In this document: piece by piece, positions 1 through 13,639 of the stretch
How the letters are laid out: every line of letters begins with the position of its first letter
Position numbering within the stretch: position 1 is the first letter of the stretch
NCBI RefSeq assembly: GCF_958295425.1
Contig: NC_081154.1
Coordinates: 8,255,341-8,319,340, forward strand
Direction: 5' to 3'
DNA from: Solea solea
Lineage: Eukaryota; Chordata; Actinopteri; Pleuronectiformes; Soleidae
Length of the DNA stretch: 64,000 nucleotides
Made by a program: the position numbers and the translations under genes
Notes under the pieces: generated by a model
What the model saw: only the letters and a program-made list of their open reading frames with translations
Told to the model about the DNA's origin: nothing
The model's database searches: none

Positions 1-1347
1 ATTAAACAACAATATGAACAATCTTTACAATTCAGATCTATATTGACGCAAAATGTTTAGGGCACAGAGGCAGCTAAGCTTCAGCAAGTTTCAGCAAGTT
101 ATAAAAACAAGTGATGAAAGCACCAGCATCATCAGGACTTCATCGCAACAGCACCACCTAACTGTCATTTATGACACATACACACACGTACACACAGCAT
201 ATGGACATATGAATTACGAGTTCACAAACAAACAGACACAAACATGTGGCAGTCTCCCAGCAGGGAGGAGACAGAAGGTGTGAATTCAGGCATTACAACC
301 AACACCAGTGTCGCGTCTCAGACTGTCAGACTCCTGTGAACAGCACTGACGTACAGACAGAGCTCTGCTAAGGCTGTTAAGAAAATGTGACCTGAGACAA
401 ATCTCAGGCATTTTAACGAGCCACAAATTTCACAACAGAGAAACAGTCCTTTCAAACTTTTCAGGCTCATTATTTCTTGTGTTTTACTGGAAAGTTCTTG
501 TTATGTTAGTGAAGGCAGCTGTAAAGTGCTGCAGGGCAAGTTACTTATTCCCATCATAACGTATTAGCCAGATGAGCTCAGCTAATAAAGCAGGGCAAAA
601 AAAAGATGTTTGACAGATCATGTCACTTGGAAACCATGAGCCAACTATGATTTCGCTGCTAAAATATCCAACTCTCAAACTGACAACAGAACAGTGAAAC
701 GGATTAAAACAGATGCATTTTAAACACAAATCAGTTATTTATTATATGTATTGGCGATAAACAACTTAACAAATTACCCAATAAAGACAGAAGATGCCAA
801 AGAAACCTGCCCTGATTCCAGATTCTAAAAAAAAATGAAGATGTGATGATTTTCTTGATCACATTTAGTCATAAATTAAATCAAATCTTTGTGAATGAAG
901 AGAAAAAAGACAGATTAAACAAAACCAAAGAATGGCATCCATAAAAATTTTGGTCATCCAGTGGGAAGATTATGACTTTTTATACATCATAATTAGATAT
1001 GTAGAATGTAAGCTCTGCTGCTAATACATCTCTCAAAGTGGGGCTACTGTATATGGGATACAAGCCACATCAGTCATTATATATGCTTCTTGGATCGAGT
1101 TTCCTTCTCTGCCTAAGACATGAAAATTTAAAGAGAAGAAGGATTGCTGGATGTAAATCAACACAGAGTTTCAGGAAATCAGAGGTGAAAATGAAAGATT
1201 ATGGTAAACTTTTCAATGCAACCTGCTTACTTCACTCGTTTTGTGATGGCGTTGCTGCACAGTGACATACAAAAATAGATCTGAAGGCATGTTCTTCTTA
1301 CTGCAGACACACGCTTCACAAGGTAAGAATACACTTGTGCACACTAC

Positions 1348-1385
1348 TACTACTACACACAGACACACACACACACACACACACT
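1348..1385. repeat. CA microsatellite
   Basis: A run dominated by CA dinucleotides preceded by a short CTA run. Similar short CA tracts occur near 1,549-1,565, 3,656-3,672, 13,470-13,490, 17,034-17,055 and 26,167-26,185. Confidence 0.85.
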
Positions 1386-3654
1386 ACATACATCCTATCT
1401 GATGGCAAAGACATGTGCAGCACACACACGGCTCTGTGTCCACGTGTGCATCCAGATAATGGCCAGCTTGGGAAATCCACTGCTCTCCTATAGCACTAAA
1501 CCAGGTCGTCTGTTACTGCTATGCACACATTTAGCGCTGTGTACATATAGAAACACACACACACACTGCTGCTCGTGTGATGTATTTATAATGAAATGCT
1601 GTGTGATGCAAGTATTTCAGTCTATGAGATTGCTCGACTAATGCTATGGGATGCTCACAGAAGCCTGACTTAGAGGCCATTCATCATTTTCATCCTATTT
1701 TTTCTGTCATTCTGGAGGTTATTATACTGCAGAGTTTCACTGTATCACAGCCCATTTTAACAGGCAACCTACAGAGTGGCACGCCAACATCCTTGATGCA
1801 GTTGGATACTTATCATCTGCCCTGGGGATGAAATAACACCCACATACTGCTTGGTTGGAAATAACACACACACATGGCAGATGTGACGCAGATACCAAAA
1901 TAATTCATTTTTACAAAAAGGACAAAGTCAAGAATGAAAACTGCTTAAAAAAAAACATTAAATGGCTGTTGCCACTTAAAACAATGGGTATAATTAAAGA
2001 AAAAACTGGATGCACACACAGTAAGGACTTCACCTTTAAAGCTGGCATAAGCAATATCACTGCCTGCCCAGCACAGAACAACAGATAACAGTGGTCGTCA
2101 GATACGGCATTTCCGCCGGGAGGTAGTAAAAATCAAAGTGAAGCTAAGTGGAGAGCGAGTAGTGGATGTAAACTCATCTGACGGACACACACAGTAATGT
2201 TGCTATGTGTCTTGGGGGTGTGTACATAAGAAACTGTTTGCTTAGATGATAATATATCATATGTGTTGTTCGTCTGCCCTACATGGCCAAAAGGTCAAAT
2301 ATTGCTTTCACATTCGCTCACTTTAAGTGACATTGAATGAGAATTATTATTCTATAGATATAAATATCTTGAAATGGCTCTAAAATGTCTTATTGCTTAT
2401 TGAGATAAACCAACAGAATGTTATGGCAGCCTCTGCAGCAATGCCGATCCCATCTCTTGCAAGTCAAATATAGAATAAAAAATGCACTATTATATTTTGA
2501 TCAATGGCTGAATTTTATAAGCAGTTTTTTATTTCACTTTCTTATCCGTGGAACAGAAGTAACACTGTGACACCACCATTAGGCGAGGAGGTTATGTTGT
2601 AAACTGTCCCAGATGTTGTGGATTTAGGTTCTTATCCCAGTTAATGTCACACAAAGCCACTGTAACTGTAAAGATTAGGGTGCCCACATGCCTTGAGACT
2701 ATCAGGTAGTACCAGGGCGTCCTTCCTGACAATGAACTGCAAAGATTAGAGTGTATTTTATGTACGTCCCTTTGTCACTGTCCCTTCACAAGTACATGTA
2801 AGGCAGAGATGACAGGTTTCACCTGGGTTCACTAAAATGTGCTCTCAGCATGCAGCTCTGTCATCTCTCAGTTGAGCACACATTTGTCAATTTTCACTTT
2901 ATCTTTTTCAATTTCATCTTCGCTCACTCTTCTTTTTTTTTTCATTTCAAGGAACCCCCCCCCCACCTCCTCCCAATGCCTAATGGAATAAAAAGACCTT
3001 CAGATTGGGCTTTTCTAGGCTCCTCTGGGTTTCTTTGGACCTGTTTCTGTGAGCTGCACAGATGCAAAGCCCTAATAAAGCTTAACCATTAAAATCAGAG
3101 TGAGAGATATTTATGGTGCTCCCCGCAAGGCCTCACTTCCTCGTTGCGACCCACATTCCACATTCTGCATCGGTGAAATATTCATCGCTGTTATCACTGC
3201 TGATCGGGATGCAAGCCTGTTTGGCAGTGCTGCAACAGGCAACACTGAATATTTTAATAAAAGCAGAAAACAATGATGTCGCTCTGAATTATACTCTCCT
3301 TTCACCACGCTCACAGTTTCCAGCATGATTTGTGTTAAACATCCATGTTTAACACCATCATTTGCACTTGCAATCATTAGACAGAAATGTTGCTGAAGAG
3401 GGTTGGATGGGGAACAGAAGGAAGCAAAGAAAGAGGGGAAAAGGGTGAGAAGAATTCAGTGTATTTGGCTCTGGAACACAAATAATCATTAAGTGGTCAC
3501 ACTGCATCTGCTGTGCTGGGTGTGCGCCGTCTTTTCAAAATGTCAGCTGTGATTTCATCAGGCATCGTAAGGCTCTCCTACCGGGCACCAGATGCCTTTA
3601 GAGAACAGGCCCTCGGGCAACACACAGCACACCCTGGTCCCTCATCTGTCTACA

Positions 3655-3920
3655 AACACACACACACACACAACGGTTTGCAGAGCTATCCTTTTAAGGA
3701 CTCTCATTGACTTCCATTCATTTGGACAGCCTAACCAAAGTGTTATCCCTAACCTTAACCAAACCACAATTCCCATGTTAGTCCTGAACTTAAACCAGTT
3801 CCTCAGAAAATTAGGTTCTGCTTCATTAGAACCAGGTTTTTGGTCTCCATGAGGGCTACTGGTCCTGGCAAGGTCAGTGTTTATGCCGGAAAAGGTCCTA
3901 AAGAACACATAAAAGAACAC
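3655..3920. repeat. Probable interspersed repeat with CA tract and CCTAACC-type segment
   Basis: A CA tract is followed by a segment on the theme of CTAACC and CCTAACCTTAACC and by 'ggtcct' motifs. This composition is typical of a dispersed non-coding repeat in fish genomes that I recognise only by general resemblance. No terminal repeats or target duplication were resolved, so the borders are approximate and the class is unknown. Confidence 0.4.
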
Positions 3921-6900
3921 ATACATACACACCCATGTGCGTTGTTGAACACTGGAACAACATGAGACAAAAGCAGAGGTGAGGCTTCAAAGAACTGTGA
4001 CTGTCCTGCAAAATAACTCTAATGCCGATGGGTGGAGGCATAAAACAAACCATTACAGTTCTGGGAGGGAGACTTAGAACACTAACACACCGTAGTAGGT
4101 TAAGTCTGCTTCGCCCCATGCAGGGGGAAGAGCACCTGCTATGTTATTAGAGAGCATATGTCGCTCTTCTTGGCTACAAATCATTGAGGGAGCTACACCG
4201 ACAGAAGGATCCGTCTCAGTCTAAAGTAAGTTATCGCATTCCCTCAACTAGAAAAATAACAGTTTGAAAAACTATATTTTTTAAGGAAACAAATGTTCAC
4301 AAATAAAACCTTTTCAGAGTTATTGCTCTCTAAAAAGAGCTTTGCAGGATGTACCCACACTATTTGGTATTTTTATGTGTGTGAGTGCATTTAGGGTGTG
4401 TACACATGGTCACTGTGCCAGGCACATGGTGCACTTATTAGTCATGGGTGTGATTTTGGCGTAACGTACAATTTATAAATCTGAGTGCCACCTTCCAATC
4501 TCTTAAAAGGTTAGGTGTGCTGGCTCCTTGGCGTCTATTAAAAGAAGTGATCAAAAATGAGAAGGTTACAAAAAGAAAAATACAAAAACATTGTCAGTGT
4601 CAAGTAACACGTAACATTGAAACCAGAAGCACTTGTTTGTAACATTCCAATGCACTTATTTTGTTTACCTTCACGCTGTAAATGTCAGTTTAATGATCTA
4701 TGTGTGTGAGAGACGCATTAATATCAGATCTAATTTTAGCTTCAAAGCGGGAGAAAGCTGATGTGAATCCATTGCAACCTTTCTTGTCCACAGTCATGGA
4801 ACTAATTGGCCTTTACACTGCCACACAAAATGGCATTTTACCATTGTCTGTGTTCATCACAGCTTCAGTCAGCAGCGTGGCACCCTGCAGGAATCATCCT
4901 GTGATGTTTACCACGAGTTATGAGGAGACAGACGAGGATGGGATAAGCCTGGCTGTGAGTCATCACATGTGTCATTTACCTTAAAGGCTGCCTGGACGCT
5001 GAGGCACACAGACTGTGGGGAAACTGACCCAGAGACTCAAAGATGTAGTGCAGGAATAATCTGACAATACATATTACACAAATAATTGGTGTATAAAGAT
5101 TTAAAGAGACACATCATCAATTTAACGTCGCTAAACACTAGTCCTGAAGAGTAGTCACTAAATGATGACTGAATGATCTATAATATTGTATTATTTGCAG
5201 ATTGTCTTTTTTTCTTTTGCCTGTTTTTTTGAGGTTGACTCAATGGGAGCATAATTATCACCATTTACCACCACAAAACATGCTCTGGTCAACAACTATT
5301 AGATTTAAGGTGCTGATACAGGGATGAAGAATGTTTGGAGGCCGACAATTTAGTAGTACTCATCTAGCCACGTGTTTGCAGCAAAAGCAACATGTACAAT
5401 CTTGATTGTATATTCACTGACTGACACTGATTTTATTTTGGAGAATTAAATGTTAACTGGATCAGATATTGGACGGATAAAAATGTAAAATCCTACATAT
5501 CGAATGCTTCCCTATGCTGTATGACTGTAAAAATGTAAATAGAAATCAGCCGAAGCATTTTAGCTGAGTCATGTTTGGGCTGTTTATTTCTTCTTTTTTG
5601 GGAGAGAACAACATTTGTTACACAGTTGGAGAATTATGTCTTTGAAATGACTGAGCACAAATGCGTTGTTAACAGCTTCATATTTCATAAATGGTCTAAA
5701 ATGACTCTATTGGACTAATATCTGCATCAGTAAATACTCAAATTTGTGTTGGTATCAGACACAAAAATAGTCTTTATGTCCCATCCCGATCAAAAAAAAA
5801 AAAAAAAACGCCTAAAACGTGTGGATTTTATAGAATTCATTCCTACAGCAACTTTTCCCTCTGAGATCAATTCCATACTGGAATCCCTCGGTGAACAGTC
5901 GGGGAACAGCCATCTGATAAATGCTAACGTCCCACTCAGTCATCACAACCTCCAGCCTCTGGGTCGCCCTACATCAATAATGAGTGAACGCCTCGGCGAA
6001 GCATCTGTCATGTTCACAGGAAGACCTTGAAGCCAATTTACGATGACACGCTGAAGCAGTGAATCAGCTCAACAGACACGGCCACCGTTACAAAAGACAT
6101 GAGTCCCCTCTTTGCATGAGTGGTAGCTTTTAACCAACAGTTTCACTGACGGATCCGTCATTCCTGAAAAGGAAGACGCAGGACCTCTTTGCCACAACCG
6201 CAACTCAACCGTAGTTCAATTCTGAAGCAAATCCGCAAAGTAGAAAACAAAGACTTGAGTTATAGACACTCAACACAATTGAACAGAGACGGTCGATTGT
6301 TAATTGCTTTCTGACGTAATACATGGAAAGGTTTGCGCTAAGACACGGGAAATGCTGTCAAATTTCCTTAAAAGTTTTAAACCAAATCACACACATCTAG
6401 GAGGTTATTCTATGTGAACTTCTTTAGTCACTGACATAATATTTTTCGCCACCATTCACTGAAACCCCTTTTGAAAGTGAAAGCCCTTGGGGAGACCCGC
6501 CTCCTACTTAGAAAAACCTCAAGCTCTGGAATAATGGCTGAACAATTAATTGTTTTAAATTGAATCTTTAACATCCATCACTGGTACTAATCAACGCTGG
6601 AAAATAACAGGCAACAGTGTTGCAAACATCGATACAATATCATTCATTACATCTCTGATCACTCCATCAAAACGCCTGCTATAACACGGAGTCTGAATAA
6701 ACACCATAAACACTTTGCTTAATCACTGAGAAGTTAACGGTTTTTAATATATTGTTTTGTGAGAGGCTTATCGTTTTCCTCCTCACTTTGAATAGCTTCA
6801 TTATTGAAAGAGGATGAATAAGTAAATCCCCATTTCTTCGCCTACAGATAAGTCTGCCAATTAATTTAGTATGAAATTCTCACATTTGTTGAGTTATTAC

Positions 6901-8215
6901 CCAGTGCATGGCTTGAAAAAACACATGTTATGTCTGCAGCTAAATTCTCTTTCACTTTCATTTATTATCCTGTGATCTCTGCCATTACGATCCAGCATTA
7001 CTCCCTTTCATTACCATGGTAACAATCTTTCTTTGGTATTATTAGTGGGCAGCACCAAGCGCAAGCTCCTCTCCTCTCCTAGGACGTAGAGTCAAATTAA
7101 AATTGAAGGCTCAAGAAGAACAAGGATGGTGGCTAAGTGCCCCCCCCCCGTAGTGTGAGCGCTTGTTACAGAGACATCATGTTATCAGCAGTGACATCTC
7201 AATGTGCCACTAAGCCAACCTATCCCACAGCTGCTTTGCCCAATATTCTCACATAAGAACCTATTTTTTGCTCTTGTGTTGAGTCCATGGAGCGATTACA
7301 GAAGACATCTTGTCAACACATACGACTCGGTCTGAGTAAAACTCACTCCTGGGCGGAGGAGTGTGATGAAATAACTGGATCCCACTTGACTTGTCCATCT
7401 GTCTGTTATCAAAGCATGTTCCTTGACTCTTTGGACCTGGAGGTTTGCTGCAATGATACAAAGAAGGGTGGTGCAAAGAGTGTGAAATTCATTGCACACA
7501 TTGATTTTTTTATTTTTTTTCTCCAGAGTTTGTTCATTCAGAAGCAGTGGCACTGGCAATGTAACAATGTCTGTCAAAAACACATTAAATGCAATATTAA
7601 AATCAAATTTAATGACTACTTGAGTTACATTCTTGAAGCTACAATCTGTTTCAGACTGCCAGTGAGCACATACTGACTTTTTCAGTCTCTGTTTGTGCTA
7701 GAAATTACTCTTTCGAGAGAGTCTACCCAAAAAATGTATTTGTCAAGCCAGAAGCATGTCAGTCAGAGAGAGTGGTGTGATTTGATCTGATAAGACGGGG
7801 TACTAGTCCACAGAACCATAACCACCATAACCAGACGTTCCGCAATCGACCTTTTCAAAAGACAAGATGCATCTATCGAAGAACTCTGCAATAACTGTTT
7901 TTTTTTTGCATCCAATTATATGCAATATTCTACAACCTATGCTCAGGAACAGCATTATATGAAGACTGATGACAGCAAATAAATGGTTGGTTAATCTTAG
8001 GTATGAGCTGATATGATACTCTGTTTGTCTAATACTTGTAGAAAAAGTCAAATGTAAAATTTGATACTATACAAAAAACCTGAACTTCTTGGTAAGCTAT
8101 GGTAGCAGAATATTTGTTATACAGTTAGAGCACTACATTTTTGTCTTAATAACAGCTTAGTAGTTTAAATTATGTAAAATGACTGCATGTGGCTGATATC
8201 AGCATTAGCAGACGA

Positions 8216-8330
8216 TGGAGCTGGAGCCAATCTCGGCCGACATAGGGCGTAAGGCAGGTCACCAGGCCATCACAGGGCCAAGACACAGAGACAATCAACC
8301 ATTCACACACCTAAGGCTGAACAATTCATC
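8216..8330 (-). repeat. SINE fragment (3' body only, minus orientation)
   Basis: The segment resembles part of the full-length tRNA-derived SINE at 9,760-10,121 (shared blocks around 'catagggcg', 'ccatcacagggcca' and 'caaccattcacac'). The tRNA-like head is missing, so this is an old truncated copy. Borders are approximate. Confidence 0.6.
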
Positions 8331-8522
8331 AATACAGCCTAGTGTAATTTTCAAACGCAGGAGGCGCAATATTTCCAAAATGCCAAAATGTGTGTGCATT
8401 TTAGATGAAATATTGTCCTGACCTATACAGTATACAATATATACCATATTCTACATAGATCATCTTTGCCACAATTTAGTTACACCGATTAAATGGATGA
8501 ATAAGATAAAGCTCAATAAATT

Positions 8523-8555
8523 GACCCCCCCCCCCCCCCCCAAAAAAAAAAAAAC
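8523..8555. repeat. Homopolymer junction, poly(C) then poly(A)
   Basis: About twenty C residues run straight into about thirteen A residues. Long C runs are hard to sequence, so the exact length should be treated as uncertain. Confidence 0.85.
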
Positions 8556-9748
8556 AAGACTTTATTCTGGACAGCTGCTGTTAGCACATTAGCAGCTTTG
8601 CTGTTATTTATGAGCTGTGCAGACAGAGGACATTTGTGGGACCCTGCGGAGAAGAACAGCCTCTGATTGTTACAAATAAAATTAACTGCAGGTTGTGCAG
8701 TAATATTTCATACATATTATTGGGGAGCAGGGAGGGAGGATGTATGCTGATCTTTTACAGTTAAATACTGTACTGTAAATAATATAAACGTATATTTAGG
8801 ACTGTGAGTGTTATGCTTCCATGTATCGATCTAAAACAGCCTCTGTTGCGGGGTGAAGCTGTTTTTTTTTTTAAATGCAGCAGAATTTATCTGCTGATTA
8901 TTTTGGTTGTGTAAAGGTTCTATATGTTGAAAGGCTGTCCTCTTCACCCTTGTCCCCCGTGTCACACCACGTCAAGTGAGGCGGTGACACCCGAGCGCTG
9001 AGGGTTTGACTTCCCATTAAAGTTTAAGCGCCATAGATAGGAGTGGTGGCAACAACACAGCAGGTACAGTAAGAGGACGTAGAGTGGCAGCTTTTTCTGG
9101 CCACTACTTCATCAAATGGTCCAAAAGAGGTAAGAAAATGAACTGCGTCGATAGCCACCACGCAACTGTTTCTACCTGCTGTGCCGAATAACTCACACTG
9201 CCAACACACACTCACAAATAAAGTATAGTACTGTAGAAATGAGTAATTACAGAGAACGTGACGTCATTTCTGTGATATTCCGAGTGAATGCCTTTTCAAT
9301 CATCTGTTGAATTGCTTTCTCTTCGGTTTGTTCAGCAATAAACACAGAAAATCAAAGTAATCTGCGCCGCATTATTTCCCCGTGTCTGTCTGAAACAGCC
9401 TGTCTCAATCACACTCCACTGAGTGGAAGCTCCAGGCCAAAGCCTCTCACTGCAGGGAGTGAAAAATCTTTTTGAAATCTGACATGCTGAAGAAACGTAA
9501 CAAGAGAGGAGTGGAAAAAACAACAAAAAAAAACTGTTCCCATTAAAGTGGGTAAAGAATGGGCCTGGCTGGACAAGATAATGTGTAAACAACAAGAACG
9601 GCTCCTCTGCTCATCACACGTCCACATAATTGGTCACTGGTGAGTTTCACTGCCTGCTTTTAACATCCTCCACATCTTCAGGCAGACAGCTGGATCAACT
9701 GCATTTGAACATTCTTTTTTACATTTATATTTCTTAACCCTTCTGTGA

Positions 9749-10132
9749 CCATGTTTTGTCAGTCAGTCATCATCTACCGCTTTATCCTCTGCTAGAGGGT
9801 CGCGGGGGGTGCTGTGCCAATCTCAGCTACATCGGGCGATAGGCGGGGTACACCCTGGACAGTTCGCCAGTCCATCGCAGGGCCACACACAGATAGAGAC
9901 AAACAACCATTCACTCTCACACTCACTCCTATGGTCAATTTAGAGTGTTCAATTTACCTATCCCCACATTGCATGTTTTTGGACTACCCGGAGAGAACCC
10001 ACGCACACACGGGGAGAACATGCAAACTCCATGCAGAAAGGCCCTTGTTCCAACCGGGGCTCGAACCCGGGTCTTCTCGCTGCAAGGCGAGAGTGCTAAC
10101 CACTACACCACCGTGTGGCCCCCATGTTTTGT
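9749..10132 (-). mobile_element. Full-length tRNA-derived SINE with 11-bp target-site duplication
   Basis: The body (9,760-10,121) is on the minus strand. Its head at the right end carries tRNA-like promoter boxes: an A-box-like TGGTGTAGTGGTTAGC and a B-box-like GGTTCGAGCC, read on the minus strand. The tail at the left end is the motif 'gataaagcggtagatgatg'. It is flanked by perfect 11-bp direct repeats, CCATGTTTTGT, at 9,749-9,759 and 10,122-10,132, as expected for LINE-mediated insertion. Several truncated relatives lie in the window (8,216; 10,158; 16,065; 30,850) and one other near-complete copy lies at 32,957-33,268. Confidence 0.9.
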
Positions 10133-10157
10133 GATATCAAAAAAAAAATCAAAAACT

Positions 10158-10245
10158 ATGGACTGGGGTGTACCCTGCCTTTCGCCCAATGTCAGCTGCA
10201 CCACGTCCCTCATGTGGAGGATAAAGCAGTAGAAGATGGACGGAT
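10158..10245 (+). repeat. SINE tail fragment, plus orientation
   Basis: This matches the 3' end of the same SINE family ('gactggggtgtaccctgcc' through 'gataaagcagtagaagatgg') in the orientation opposite to the adjacent full-length copy. Head and middle are missing. Confidence 0.65.
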
Positions 10246-11154
10246 TAATTTCCGCAGAACGGAAATGGATACACAAGCGCGTCACACATTTGTGACATCA
10301 GTTCTCAGTACTGTAACTCCTAAACGGTTGAATAACTGCCAGATATTGATTATTGTTTTGGAAAAAGGAGCAGAAGCATAAAATCATTATAAATCCAGGC
10401 GGCCTGATTATCATGATGGTCATAAGAGGGTTAATTGAGAAGCAGGAAGTATATTGGCCTTAATTTTGTCATGATGGCGTTAAAACTGATTGCACAGTTT
10501 AATGGTGATAGACAAACATCACCAACCACTTTCTGTATTGGACCCCGACTTTTTAGTCTCTTAATTTTTGTGGACACTACAGACAATAGTTTCCACCTGT
10601 ACATCTACACAATGGTGTTTTTGATGACACAACATTAGAAGGATCCACGGAACCGGACTAAAATCTACAACAACTTTATTTGTACAATCGATAATTCTAC
10701 GCACACTCTTGTCGCTCTCACCTCCACCCACTATCTTTGCCTCACTTCTCTCCCACCACCTCACCTTTTGAAAAAAAACCTGTGAATCAGATCAGCTGCG
10801 TCGTCTCAAGCTGCACTTCATCAACGTCTGCAGATGTTTACTCGGGGCCACCGTGGACTGTCTCTCCTCAACATGAGCACACTGGTTTGCATCAGGGACT
10901 GACAGGAAGTTGACTCTATGTGTTTCCTCTTGGCGCCGCAGCAACACTCGCCCTGACAGCTCTGACTGAGACATCAGCACGTCTGCATCGCATGCTGTCG
11001 ACTGAGCAGAATAAACACTATATTCAATAACACATTCACTATTACAGCAGTTCTAGAGCTCTGGTAGCTCCCCAGCCTTGATGTAATTTCCTGTCCTGTT
11101 CATGCTCTGCTCCCATGTTGATGAAGCACTTGGGTTTCAGCTGAGGGTGTTTTA

Positions 11155-11225
11155 TGGCAAGCTGAGCCGTGCCGAGTTGAGCCGAGCAGTGATCGAACTG
11201 TATAATGTAGAAGCGCCATAATAGT
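11155..11225. repeat. DNA-transposon end fragment related to the element at 11,405
   Basis: The segment contains an inverted relative of the terminal sequence at 11,405-11,450: 'gccgagttgagccgagcag' against 'ttggctctactctactcag', and 'gaactgtataatg' against 'cattatacagttc'. It looks like the terminus of a second or rearranged copy facing the neighbouring element. Confidence 0.5.
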
Positions 11226-11404
11226 CCACAGGGCCTGTGGGCTGTTTTTACCTGAGGTGGGAGTTGGTAGCAGCTGAGCTGATGTTTCCAGTGTTCGTCA
11301 CACAGGATAGGTGGAGTGTGGTTGAAGCTGGACTGGTAATGTCAGCCACAGCAAAACTGGGGGACCCCGGTTGCCCCGGTAACATGGGTGTGTTGCACAC
11401 ACTA

Positions 11405-11990
11405 ATGGCACTTTTCCATTATACAGTTCCAGCATTACTTGGCTCTACTCTACTCAGTTTGGTATCAGGCACGTCGTTTTCCATTACTATAGCACCTCCT
11501 CAGCGTGGGCGGGACCGTCACAGCACGAATGCATGAAACTGCCGTGACCTTGTTTTATATGGTGTACTGAATCATTAGAATCAGTTAATTAAGAAGATTA
11601 GTTCAGTCCTTCCTGCATGAACAGAACGCAGCAGACTCCATCTGATACAGACACTGAACTAAAATACAGCTGAACGGGTTGCATTCCGGCTCAAGAACGG
11701 CGGCTTTCATGTTGGAGATTAACGCATGTTTTCAGGATTTTTAAGTCTTTGTCACTGATCTACAGTTCGGCATTGTTCGGATTGATTCCTGTGTCAGAAG
11801 TAACGCTAATGACTCTTCCAGTGACGACGCTCTCTGCCAATCAGGGCCTGCAGTCTGTCAACATCACACTTTGCTGTCGGCTCAGCTCGCTTGGAACCTC
11901 ACAAGAGCAGGTACTAAAAAAAAGCAGCAGGTACCAAGCACTATCCTGATTGGAAAAGCAAAAAAAAAAAAAACGACGGTCTTAGGTCAA
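11405..11990. mobile_element. Non-autonomous DNA transposon (MITE-like) relic
   Basis: The left end has the block 'cttttccattatacagttcc', and the right part ends near 'gattggaaaagc' with the palindromic-looking 'ggtactaaaaaaaagcagc' before it. The left and right ends are imperfectly inverted (ttttccatt against attggaaaa). There is no transposase frame. A hAT-type origin is a guess from general resemblance to fish elements; borders are approximate and I did not resolve a target duplication. Confidence 0.5.
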
Positions 11991-13468
11991 GGGTTAAAAA
12001 GTGAAATATTTAACAGATGGAACTCGTCATTGCTTTGAACAACAGCTTTTTGTACAATGATTTTAAACAAATGCTATTTCCCAGCCCAAGCAGCAGAGAT
12101 GAGGAGGAGGTTGGGCATCTGTCTGTCAGCTCCTTGGTGGCTCAGTAACAAACGGAGGCATCTTCTCCATCATCACACTCCAGTAACTTTAATAACGCTC
12201 CACTGACAGTGACATCTCCCTGAGTGACTCCTCCAGCTTCACCCACAAACCTGACGTCCCCCAAAGAACATTGACAAACCTCACTGTGACACTTTTGCCC
12301 CTCTCTACAAATCTACTGCTGATTCACAGAATTACAAACCTTTATAATCAAATCTCCGCTCTTTGTGTCAAAGGAAGTAATTTTTTCGCCTATTTTTATG
12401 CTAATCTCCTTCGGGGCAGAACTGTCAAAACATGATTTCAGACGTTGCTGCACTTTCACAGAGTAAAATGTACACAGGAGGATCAAGAGGATGCAAATGA
12501 TATCGGTGATGAAGACAAGGGACATATATCTACGTGATAGAAACCGTTGATTATGAATCTCCAGAGGGGCAATGAAAGAATCTCTGATTGCAATTTGATA
12601 AAGCTTAACTGGGAAACTCTACATTTATCTGCAACACGTGAGTCATTACAAAACAAGTCTCCCAGCTACACAGCTACTACTCCTCTTTATCCACCATCTT
12701 TTCAAAATGACACAGAGTGATGTTTCTTCCTTGTGGAAAAATGTCTTCGGCCAACTCGAAATAACACAATTATGGAAAGATTTTACAGTTTTGTTATTTC
12801 GTCAAGTAGCAGAATTAGCGTTGATGCCTTAAAAAACATTTAAATAACATTTGAATAATGTGTGAAATGTGGTAAATTCAAAGCCTTTGGCTCCTATAAC
12901 TTTCTGATAATTATTTCAACTCGTGACATCACTGTAATAAAGATGAATAGTTCAGTCTGATCTTTGTTTACTATTTCTTACAATTATCACCAAAGACATT
13001 ACCTAAATGACATACAATTAAACAATGAATAAAGTTCAGATACAATCAACAAAGCCAGGTTTGCATCCATTTAGGGTCCATGTAGGCCAATGAGGAAATG
13101 GGCAAATGATGACATTTACATCGTGGACCTCTGAGAGAATGTCCATGGCCTTAATGCCCCTCAAGATTCTCATAATAAAACCTCTGCCACCCAGAGTGAA
13201 TCAACACTTCAGAGGAGCCTGGAGAGATGCTGTAAACATAGTGCCATCTGTGTCAGCTCCTGTTAATCCAGCTTTGTCTTGGACATTTCACCTCTGGGCA
13301 CCGTATGGACGCTGAGCACCGATCTGGCCACTTACTACATTATTTTATTTTGCTCACAGGACAGCATTTTCCCCACTGTAACAGCAGCCTCGCTGTGAAT
13401 AATGATTATGTTCCAAATAAAGGGCAATCAATTACTGAATCCTGAGGACGCTGCTATAATTAGCACAC

Positions 13469-13491
13469 GTCACACACACACACACACACAG
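13469..13491. repeat. CA microsatellite
   Basis: About eleven uninterrupted CA units. Confidence 0.85.
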
Positions 13492-13639
13492 TGCTACATC
13501 TGACAAATTGGTTTATTATCTGTCAACTAAATGTTTTAGCTGTCATGTGGGTATTAAAAAAACATTAGGTAAATTAATGTTCTCCTATATGGAGCTATTT
13601 GTAATGATCAGACATAACATGAGAGACACTAATATTGTC

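Noticed and set aside
7287..7676. 129-codon open frame on the plus strand
   Set aside because: AT-rich chance frame with no family resemblance and overlapping open frames on the other strand.
9985..10121. tRNA-like sequence with A and B boxes
   Set aside because: It is the head of a SINE, lacks a complete cloverleaf with its own 3' end, and continues into the SINE body; not called a tRNA gene.
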